Positions 1 to 4,751 of a stretch of 8,287 nucleotides of DNA are shown one piece after another (positions within the stretch are counted from its first letter, which is position 1; each line of letters begins with the position of its first letter). The stretch spans positions 1 through 8,287 of the forward strand of contig JAQGHJ010000958.1 of the NCBI GenBank assembly GCA_028288905.1. The letters are read 5' to 3'. The notes under the pieces are model-generated. The model had not been told where the DNA came from. It saw nothing but the letters and a program-made list of their open reading frames with translations, and did not search any database. This stretch comes from Phycisphaerales bacterium (GTDB lineage Bacteria; Planctomycetota; Phycisphaerae; Tepidisphaerales; Tepidisphaeraceae). The translations under genes and the position numbers were made by a program.

Positions 1-263
1 TTAAAGTAGAAGAGCCAGCTCGTCGCCCCGGCCAGTCCGGACAGGGCGATCATCGCCAGCGGCCTGCCGCCGAGGGCGGACAGCTTGGCGAACGCCCCGG
101 TCCCGGCGGCGGCGGCGACGAGCAGGACGGTCATCAGCGCGCTGCGGACGGCCGTCGCCAGCGTCGGGTCGACGTCCCTCATCCCGAGCTTGCCGAAAAT
201 CCCGACGAACGCCGCGGCCACCGCCGACAGCACGGCGTACAGGAACCAGCGTTGGGTGAGCAT
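1..263 (-). CDS. EamA/DMT-family small membrane transporter, 3' end beyond window
   Basis: The minus strand reads 87 codons from ATG at 263 to the window edge without a stop. The peptide is hydrophobic with three likely membrane segments (about residues 7-25, 37-54 and 68-87). It opens MLTQRWFLYAVLSAVAAAFV and has GIFGKLGM at 21-28, LATAVRSALM at 35-44 and SGLAGATSWLFYF at 75-87. This matches the N-terminal half of EamA-domain (drug/metabolite transporter) proteins, where a segment like LSGLATGLSWLFYFRAL closes the third helix. Short single-EamA members of about 140 residues begin in the same way, so this may be one of those rather than a ten-helix transporter; the cut prevents a decision. 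The substrate is unknown. No Shine-Dalgarno motif is visible before the ATG. The gene is divergent from the Sua5-phosphatase gene, with 166 bases between them. The family call rests on remembered family sequence. Confidence 0.8.
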   Translation of the reverse strand, partial: MLTQRWFLYAVLSAVAAAFVGIFGKLGMRDVDPTLATAVRSALMTVLLVAAAAGTGAFAKLSALGGRPLAMIALSGLAGATSWLFYF

Positions 264-318
264 GACGCGGATTGTGACGGCAGATGCGGCGGGCGCGTAG
301 TGCCTGCGTGTCGCGGGC

Positions 319-333
319 GGCGGCCCGGCCGCC
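319..333. other. GC-rich hairpin in divergent intergenic region
   Basis: GGCGGC (319-324) and GCCGCC (328-333) form a perfect 6-bp stem around a CCG loop. It lies between the two divergent genes and upstream of the promoter candidate at 389-419. In DNA this GC-rich, such a stem can occur by chance. No function is assigned. Confidence 0.25.
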
Positions 334-388
334 TTAGCGGTCGCGCCACGCCCGGCCCGCCCCAAACGTCCACCGAAACCCGCCCCGC

Positions 389-419
389 TTGACACCCCCG
401 GTCGTCGATCCTCTATATT
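389..419 (+). promoter_or_regulatory. Sigma-70-type promoter candidate for the Sua5-phosphatase gene
   Basis: TTGACA at 389-394 is a perfect -35 consensus. TATATT at 414-419 matches five of six -10 positions. The spacer is 19 bases, somewhat long; reading the -10 as TCTATA at 412-417 gives 17. The AT-rich stretch is conspicuous in this GC-rich DNA. The -10 ends only 10 nt before the ATG at 430, so the transcript would have almost no leader. Against this, AAGGG at 420-424 would make a fair ribosome-binding site for the same ATG only if transcription began further upstream. Confidence 0.5.
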
Positions 420-429
420 AAGGGTGACG

Positions 430-1617
430 ATGAGCGTGCCGGTCGTGTCCATTTTCTCCACCGCCGACTACGAAGGTCAGATCCGCCGGGCCGCCGACCT
501 GCTGGCGGCCGGGCGGCTGGTCGTGCTGCCGACGGAGACCGTCTACGGGGCGGCCGGGCTGCTGACGAAGCCGGAGGCGCTGGCGGCGCTGAAGCGGATC
601 CGCGGCGGGGGGTCGGGGCAGGCGTCGCCGACGACGCCGTCGTCCGACGACTCGGCCGGGCACGCCAAGCCGTTCACGATCCACCTGGCCGACCCGGCCG
701 ACGCCGCCGCGGTGCTCGGGGACGTCGGGGATCTGGGCCGGCGGATGATGCGGAAGCTGTGGCCCGGCCCGGTCGGGCTGGTGTTCGACGTGCCGGCCGA
801 CCGCCGGGCCGCCGTCGCCGCGGCCCTGGGCGTCGCCGAGGGCGACCTGTACGACCGGGACGGCACGATCACCCTCCGCTGCCCGGACGACCTCGTCGCC
901 CAGGAGGTGATCGGGCGGGCCGGCGGCCCGGTCGTGCTGACGGCCGCCGGCGGCGGGGCGTCGTCCTCCCAGGCATCCCCGGCGGCCGACATCGCCCGGA
1001 CGCTGGACGGGCAGGTCGACCTCGTGCTCGACGCCGGCCCGACCCGGTTCCACCAGCCGTCGACCATCCTGCGGGTGACCGGGGACGGGTACAAGATCGT
1101 CCGCAAGGGCGTGTACGACGAGCGGATCGTCGAGCGGCTGCTGCGGACGACGATCCTGTTCGTGTGCAGCGGCAACACGTGCCGCAGCCCGATGGCCGAG
1201 GCGATCGCCCGGCACCTGCTGGCCGAGGCGAACGGGGTGCCGGACGGGCAGCTCGAGCAGAAGGGAATCACCGTCGCGTCGGCCGGGGCGTACGCGATGC
1301 CGGGCAGCCGGGCGACGCCGGCCGGTGTCGACGCGGTGAAGGCGCTGGGGGCGGACCTGACGACCCACCGGTCCCGCCAGCTGACGCCGGAGCTGATCCA
1401 CCAGGCGGACATGATCTTCGCGATGGGCCGCGGGCACGCGGCGGCCGTCGCCGCGATGGCCCCGTCGGCCCGGTCCAAGGTCGCCACGCTCGATCCCGAA
1501 GGGGACATCGAGGACCCGATCGGCGGGGACCCCGGGCTGTACCAGAGCCTGGCCGGCGAGCTGCGGCGGCTAATCGAGCGGCGGCTGAGCGAGCGGGAGC
1601 TTTTGCGGGCCACCTAG
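430..1617 (+). CDS. Sua5/YrdC/YwlC domain fused to YwlE-like low-molecular-weight phosphatase
   Basis: Counting from the alternative GTG at 424 (397 residues), residues 17-235 are a Sua5/YrdC domain. It has PTETVYG at 36-42, KPFTIHLADP at 82-91, WPGPVGLVF at 113-121 and IVRKGVY at 225-231. Such domains make threonylcarbamoyl-AMP for the t6A37 modification of tRNA. Residues 241-397 are a low-molecular-weight phosphatase with P-loop CSGNTCRS at 248-255 (nucleophile Cys248, Arg254) and a D-P pair at 364-365 as the probable general acid. Thr252 occupies the place of Thr11 in YwlE, the residue linked to phosphoarginine preference, where tyrosine phosphatases usually have Ile or Leu. The Sua5 half is unusual: a Ser/Gly/Pro-rich insert sits at about 61-80, and the usual SAN motif reads TAA near 173-175. 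ATG 430 is preferred over GTG 424 because of the promoter position. rpiB follows after 113 bases. The fusion is seen directly; both activities are inferred. Confidence 0.9.
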   Translation: MSVPVVSIFSTADYEGQIRRAADLLAAGRLVVLPTETVYGAAGLLTKPEALAALKRIRGGGSGQASPTTPSSDDSAGHAKPFTIHLADPADAAAVLGDVGDLGRRMMRKLWPGPVGLVFDVPADRRAAVAAALGVAEGDLYDRDGTITLRCPDDLVAQEVIGRAGGPVVLTAAGGGASSSQASPAADIARTLDGQVDLVLDAGPTRFHQPSTILRVTGDGYKIVRKGVYDERIVERLLRTTILFVCSGNTCRSPMAEAIARHLLAEANGVPDGQLEQKGITVASAGAYAMPGSRATPAGVDAVKALGADLTTHRSRQLTPELIHQADMIFAMGRGHAAAVAAMAPSARSKVATLDPEGDIEDPIGGDPGLYQSLAGELRRLIERRLSERELLRAT

Positions 1618-1659
1618 CCCCGCGGCCGGTCGAACGGCGGCGCGACGCCCGCGCCTCCC

Positions 1660-1681
1660 GGACCCGCCGCCCGGCGGGTCC
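1660..1681 (+). terminator. Hairpin between the Sua5-phosphatase gene and rpiB
   Basis: GGACCCGCC (1660-1668) and GGCGGGTCC (1673-1681) form a perfect 9-bp stem with a GCCC tetraloop, 43 bases after the upstream stop codon. There is no T-run after it, so it is not a textbook intrinsic terminator. It could cause partial termination or pausing, or protect the 3' end of the upstream mRNA. Its position 50 bases before rpiB would let it lower rpiB expression from an upstream promoter. Confidence 0.4.
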
Positions 1682-1730
1682 CTGGCGAATCGTGCGACGT
1701 ACGTGAGCGGTCGGAAGGACCCGAACCCCC

Positions 1731-2207
1731 ATGCGGATAGCCGTGGCGTGCGACCATCGCGGGTACGAGGCGAAGCGCCGGCTGACGCCGGTGCTCAAGG
1801 CCGGCGGCCACGCGGTCGAGGACTTCGGGTGCGACGGGGTGGCCGCGGTCGACTACCCGGACTTCGCCGCGCCGGTCGCCCGGGCGGTAGCGGAGGGGCG
1901 GGCGGACGTCGGCATCCTGATGGACGGCAGCGGGATCGGGATGTGCGTGGCGGCGAACAAGGTCCGCGGGGCCCGGGCCGCCCTCGTGTACGACCACGTG
2001 ACCGCCCGCCGGGCCCGCGAGCACAACCACTGCAACGTCCTGTGCCTCGGGTCCGACCTGCTCGGGGAAGACCAGGTCCGCCAGATCGTCGACATCTTCC
2101 TCTCCACCGGCTTCGGCGACGGCCGGCACGCCCGGCGGACCGAGAAGGTGTGCAAGGTCGAGACCGAGGAGTGCGGGCCGCCGCCGGCGGCGAAGCCGGC
2201 GGGGTAA
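1731..2207 (+). CDS. rpiB: Ribose-5-phosphate isomerase B (RpiB/LacA/LacB family)
   Basis: A 158-residue cytosolic enzyme, predicted to interconvert ribose-5-phosphate and ribulose-5-phosphate in the non-oxidative pentose phosphate pathway. The N-terminus MRIAVACDHRGYEAK carries the Asp-His pair (D8, H9) of the family. The phosphate loop reads DGSGIGMCVAANKV (about residues 65-78), followed by AREHNHCNVLCLG and a typical end, FLSTGFGDGRHARR. One key position differs: the E. coli-type enzyme has CGTGIGM with the catalytic Cys66, and here Asp replaces that Cys. Mycobacterial enzymes also lack the Cys but use Glu two glycines later, where this protein has Met. So Asp may act as the base, or the substrate may differ. 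AAGGA at 1715-1719 is a ribosome-binding candidate 11 nt before the ATG. A tail of about 20 residues ending PPPAAKPAG is extra. The family call is firm; the exact substrate is less certain. Confidence 0.9.
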   Translation: MRIAVACDHRGYEAKRRLTPVLKAGGHAVEDFGCDGVAAVDYPDFAAPVARAVAEGRADVGILMDGSGIGMCVAANKVRGARAALVYDHVTARRAREHNHCNVLCLGSDLLGEDQVRQIVDIFLSTGFGDGRHARRTEKVCKVETEECGPPPAAKPAG

Positions 2208-2321
2208 GCATCATCGGGCCGCGTCGGTTAAGGCGAGCAGCAATCGCGGTGAGGAAAGGGCGAAGCGGGTAGGCCGGCCGAGCGTGTACCGTCCCACCTC
2301 AGGGTCGCAAACGGGCAACCG

Positions 2322-2474
2322 ATGGGTCTAGAAAAACTTCCGCTTGAGCCGGACGACAACCCGGCCCACCAGCCGCAGCTCGGGTGGAAGATCCGACCGT
2401 GGATGTGGTGGGCATTCTGGGGACTGATGGGCTTATCGCTGCTCGTGAAGGCGACCGGCGGTTATCTGTTCTGA
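2322..2474 (+). CDS. Putative 50-residue single-pass membrane protein, Trp-rich
   Basis: An ATG-to-TGA frame encodes 50 residues. A hydrophilic, acidic/proline N-terminus (MGLEKLPLEPDDNPAHQPQL) is followed by KIRP and then a hydrophobic stretch, WMWWAFWGLMGLSLL (about 27-41), ending VKATGGYLF. This looks like one transmembrane helix with five tryptophans in residues 22-33 and basic residues on its N-terminal side. Most third codon positions are G or C, as in real genes here, but less strongly than in neighbours, and the first seven codons are AT-leaning. No good Shine-Dalgarno site or promoter is visible. The frame sits alone between rpiB (114 bases upstream) and the convergent K+ transporter gene (101 bases downstream). 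I recognise no family. The membrane-topology pattern supports a real gene, but a chance frame cannot be excluded. Confidence 0.5.
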   Translation: MGLEKLPLEPDDNPAHQPQLGWKIRPWMWWAFWGLMGLSLLVKATGGYLF

Positions 2475-2496
2475 CGAGGCAGCCTCGCGCCGAGGC
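2475..2496 (+). terminator. Overlapping alternative hairpins after the small membrane ORF
   Basis: Directly after the stop codon, CGAGGC (2475-2480), GCCTCG (2482-2487) and CGAGGC (2491-2496) follow one another. The middle block can pair with either neighbour. The right-hand stem is 6 bp with a CGC loop; the left-hand one is CGAGG/CCTCG with a 3-nt loop. There is no T-run. A further 5-bp stem, TCCGA/TCGGA, lies at 2547-2562 before the convergent gene's stop. These may mark the 3' ends of the two convergent transcripts. Confidence 0.3.
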
Positions 2497-2575
2497 CCCG
2501 CGGCGGACATTACTAAAATCCGGTTCCGACCTATAGATGCCCGGCCTCCGATACTGCTCGGATCATTCCTCCGCC

Positions 2576-3955
2576 TCACCCCACCACCGTCTCCGCGTGG
2601 TCGACCCGGTCGGCCATCCGCCACAGCAGCAGGATCGGCAGTACCCGGCCGAGCACCATCATCCCGGCCAGGATCATCAGCGGCACCTTCACCTGGACGA
2701 TCGCGTCGTGGGCCAGCCCGCTGTTGCTCGTCGCGCTGACGGCCAACGCCAGCAGCCGGTCGCCCGGCACCTCCGGGGCGGCCCAGAGCAGCCCGGCCAG
2801 GCCGACGCCGACGACGCCGGCGAACCCCATCGCCCACAGCAGGGCGAACCCGCACTCCGGCGGCTGCCGCTCGCCGTCGGCCCCGCGGCGGGCGGCGGTG
2901 CCGAGCAGGTACAGGGTCGTCAGCTTCAGCCCGCCGCCGGTGCCGGCCGGGCCGGGGCCCGCGGCCATCAGCAGCGTCAGCACCCACCCGGCCGCCCGCG
3001 GCAGGGCGGCGAGCGTGCCCGGCTCCAGCGGGAACCCGCCCGACCGGGCGTTCAGCGACAGCACCGACGCGTCGACGACGAGGCTCCGCAGCGCCCGCCC
3101 GTCGGCCGGCGTCCACCCGCCGCCCGTGAGCCCGCCCCACAGCAGCGACGCGAACCGCTCGTCGAACGCCAGCAGGAGGACGGCCCCGACGCCGTACGCC
3201 GCCGCCGACAGCCCGAGCACCAGCTTCGTGTGCGGCAGCAGGCTTGTCGTCCGCCCCGTCGCCCGGTCGTACAGGTCGAGGACCACCGGCAGCCCGAGCC
3301 CGCCGAGCACGCTCAGCGGCAGCAGCACGACCTGCGTCTGCCACCCGTCCCCCCGCGGCAGCCGGCCCCAGAACACGCCGGAGTTGCCGACCGCGCTCGC
3401 CGCCTGCACGAGGGCGTCGAGGTAGCTCCGAGCCCCGTTCCACAGCCCCAACGACCCGAGCAACGTCCCGCCGACGACCAAAACCCCGGCCGCGGCGCAC
3501 ACCCGCTTCGCCGAGTGCGACATCCCCAGCACCCGGCAGGCCGGCAGCCCGGCGGCGGCGAGCGTCACAAAGCTCGCTCCCAGCGTCAGCCCGAGCAGCG
3601 TGAGCGGGACGAGCAGCTGCCCGTCGCTGCCGCCGGCCCCCGGGGCGGCGTCGATCACTTGTCGCAGCCCGGTGAGCGTGACGGCGCTGACCGACGAGAA
3701 GATCGCCCGGTCGACGTTCAGCGCCCCGCTGCCGCCGGCCCCCGGCAGCCGCAGCAGGTACAGCCCCAGGACCGCCAGCGAGGCGAGCCCCAGCAGCAGC
3801 CACCAGAGCACCTCCCGGTCGAGCGGGCCGGGACGCCCCAGTAGCGACCCGCCCGGCCACGCCGCCTCGCCCTCGGCCGGAGCCGGGTCAGGGCGGTCGG
3901 GCGCGGTCGGGAAGTCGTCCGGGAGGCGGGGGCTGCGGGGGTCGGGTCTTGGCAC
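2576..3955 (-). CDS. TrkH/KtrB-family K+ transporter, pore-forming subunit
   Basis: From GTG at 3955 the protein has 459 residues, close to KtrB size. After a Pro-rich N-terminus of about 45 residues, repeated hydrophobic helices alternate with four pore-loop motifs. These are SAVTLTGL (90-97), SAVGNSGVF (187-195), LNARSGGFPL (301-310) and SATSNSGLA (407-415). The glycine in each fits the K+ selectivity filter of the Trk/Ktr/HKT superfamily. GPGPAGTGGGLKLTT (333-347) matches the loop usually written GG..GSTAGGIK. The protein should conduct K+ (perhaps Na+-coupled) through the inner membrane, with a TrkA/KtrA-type cytosolic gating subunit that is not in this window. It follows hisI by 194 bases containing a repeat doublet. 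The start is uncertain: ATG at 4132 would add 59 residues translated from that repeat, which I think is not real protein. Neither start has a Shine-Dalgarno site. Confidence 0.85.
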   Translation of the reverse strand: MPRPDPRSPRLPDDFPTAPDRPDPAPAEGEAAWPGGSLLGRPGPLDREVLWWLLLGLASLAVLGLYLLRLPGAGGSGALNVDRAIFSSVSAVTLTGLRQVIDAAPGAGGSDGQLLVPLTLLGLTLGASFVTLAAAGLPACRVLGMSHSAKRVCAAAGVLVVGGTLLGSLGLWNGARSYLDALVQAASAVGNSGVFWGRLPRGDGWQTQVVLLPLSVLGGLGLPVVLDLYDRATGRTTSLLPHTKLVLGLSAAAYGVGAVLLLAFDERFASLLWGGLTGGGWTPADGRALRSLVVDASVLSLNARSGGFPLEPGTLAALPRAAGWVLTLLMAAGPGPAGTGGGLKLTTLYLLGTAARRGADGERQPPECGFALLWAMGFAGVVGVGLAGLLWAAPEVPGDRLLALAVSATSNSGLAHDAIVQVKVPLMILAGMMVLGRVLPILLLWRMADRVDHAETVVG

Positions 3956-4010
3956 GGTGGCGGGGGAGGGGTGGCTGGGTCCTGATACGGTTCGCGTCGG
4001 CGGCGGTCGG

Positions 4011-4129
4011 CCCCCGTGGCACGGGCGTCCCGCCCGTGCTCGGGTCGGGCCGGCGGAGCAGGCTGGGAGTTCGGGGCCTCTCCTGCCGCCCGGCACCAGC
4101 ACGGGCGGGACGCCCGTGCCACCAGGGGG
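4011..4129. repeat. REP-like inverted doublet of near-palindromes
   Basis: The arm at 4016-4040 and the arm at 4098-4122 are perfect 25-bp inverted copies separated by 57 bases. Five C (4011-4015) and five G (4125-4129) extend the pairing after a 2-nt bulge. Each arm is itself nearly palindromic: GCACGGGCG, a 3-base centre, then CGCCCGTGC, giving a 9-bp stem. The structure is therefore two hairpins in opposite orientation, like a bacterial REP/BIME unit. It fills most of the gap between hisI and the K+ transporter gene. Read through, it gives peptides such as GGTGVPPV and HGRDARAT. I recall these as recurrent artefacts in planctomycete protein lists, which suggests a dispersed family. No transposase is present. 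Confidence 0.8.
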
Positions 4130-4149
4130 CATGCGCCCGCGTCGTCGCC

Positions 4150-4539
4150 CTACTTCCCGTACACCTTCTTCGGGTCGAACAGCCGCTCGCCGACCACGTT
4201 CCAGTCCGGCTTGCCGGCCTCGAACTCGCGGAAGAAGCAGCTCTGGTACCCCTCGTGGCACGCCGCCCCGACCTGCTCGACCTTGACGAGGATCACGTCC
4301 TGGTCGCAGTCGGTGCTCAGCGACTTCACCGTCTGCACGTGCCCGCTGCTCTCGCCCTTGAGCCAGAGCTTGTTGCGGCTCCGGCTGAAGAAGTGCGTCT
4401 TGCCCGTCTCGACCGTCTTGGCAAGCGACTGGCGGTTCATCCACGCCATCATCAGCACCTGACCCGTCGCGTGGTCCTGGACGATCGCGGGGATCAGGCC
4501 GTTGGCGTCATACTTGAGGTTCTCCAGGGTCGGGTCCAT
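4150..4539 (-). CDS. hisI: Phosphoribosyl-AMP cyclohydrolase
   Basis: A 129-residue protein predicted to open the adenine ring of phosphoribosyl-AMP to give ProFAR, the third step of histidine biosynthesis, in the cytosol. Family motifs are all present: AWMNRQSL (32-39), [11 protein letters not shown] (49-59), KGESSGH (61-67), DCDQD (77-81) and [10 protein letters not shown] (93-102). Cys78, Cys94 and Cys101 have the spacing of the zinc ligands in the Methanothermobacter enzyme, and Asp77, 79 and 81 match its Mg-binding aspartates. The length shows a monofunctional HisI without the HisE pyrophosphohydrolase domain found fused to it in E. coli. ATG 4539 gives the normal family N-terminus; the frame stays open for 53 codons upstream, but that stretch is Pro/Arg-rich and unlike the family. 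No Shine-Dalgarno site is seen. No other his gene is in the window. It is divergent from pgk. Confidence 0.95.
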   Translation of the reverse strand: MDPTLENLKYDANGLIPAIVQDHATGQVLMMAWMNRQSLAKTVETGKTHFFSRSRNKLWLKGESSGHVQTVKSLSTDCDQDVILVKVEQVGAACHEGYQSCFFREFEAGKPDWNVVGERLFDPKKVYGK

Positions 4540-4549
4540 AGGTGGGGGA

Positions 4550-4580
4550 GTTGTCGGGGTCGGGGTCAAACTTGTCAAAC
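4550..4580 (-). promoter_or_regulatory. Promoter candidate and 7-bp direct repeat before hisI
   Basis: On the minus strand a perfect TTGACA lies at 4578-4573. A weak -10, GACAAC (4555-4550, three of six matches), follows after 17 bases and ends 10 nt before the hisI ATG. On the plus strand GTCAAAC occurs twice, at 4565-4571 and 4574-4580, separated by TT. One copy overlaps the -35, so it could be a regulator site. The poor -10 keeps confidence low. Confidence 0.35.
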
Positions 4581-4660
4581 CCGCCCGTCGGCCGGGGGCG
4601 GCGGGCCGTCGCCGGATGATACGCCGCCCCGGGCCCGACCGCCGCGGAGGCGGGCCGGCC

Positions 4661-4678
4661 GGGCGTGTTGACACGCCC
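4661..4678. promoter_or_regulatory. Palindromic operator candidate over the pgk -35 box
   Basis: GGGCGTGT (4661-4668), TG, ACACGCCC (4671-4678) is a perfect 8-2-8 inverted repeat. The -35 hexamer TTGACA (4668-4673) lies at its centre, so a dimeric regulator bound here would block or adjust RNA polymerase. No regulator gene is in the window, and I cannot name a family for this core. It is too short and too high in DNA upstream of the start to be a terminator for either divergent gene. Confidence 0.45.
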
Positions 4679-4695
4679 TCCCCTTCCCCTAGCAT
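4668..4695 (+). promoter_or_regulatory. Sigma-70-type promoter candidate for pgk
   Basis: TTGACA at 4668-4673 is a perfect -35. TAGCAT at 4690-4695 matches four of six -10 positions, with a 16-base spacer. Transcription would begin near 4702, leaving a leader of about 50 nt before the pgk ATG at 4752. That leader contains a purine-rich ribosome-binding region (4734-4745). Confidence 0.5.
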
Positions 4696-4751
4696 CACCC
4701 TCCCGCCCGGCCGGCCCGGCCGCGCGGGGCTCCAGGAGAAGGTGGAAGAAC

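Noticed and set aside
418..1613. Long minus-strand frames opposite the Sua5-phosphatase gene
   Set aside because: Arg/Gly/Pro-rich translations with no family motif; they are antisense to a gene with clear motifs and arise from high GC content.
2537..3844. 435-residue plus-strand frame opposite the K+ transporter
   Set aside because: Gln/Pro/Arg-rich with no recognisable domain; the opposite strand shows four pore-loop motifs and hydrophobic helices.
4016..4122. Terminal inverted repeats of an insertion sequence
   Set aside because: Only 57 bases lie between the arms, with no coding capacity and no obvious target-site duplication; a REP-like doublet fits better.
3956..4444. Upstream extension of the K+ transporter frame to 622 residues
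   Set aside because: It overlaps hisI out of frame and crosses the repeat doublet; the translated residues are Arg/Gly-rich and unlike the family.
4540..4698. N-terminal extension of HisI by 53 residues
   Set aside because: Pro/Arg-rich and not part of the family; it would cover the divergent promoter region.
4665..4751. N-terminal extension of Pgk by 29 residues
   Set aside because: It would start at or before the predicted promoter -35 and place the ribosome-binding site inside the coding region; [11 protein letters not shown] is the normal start.
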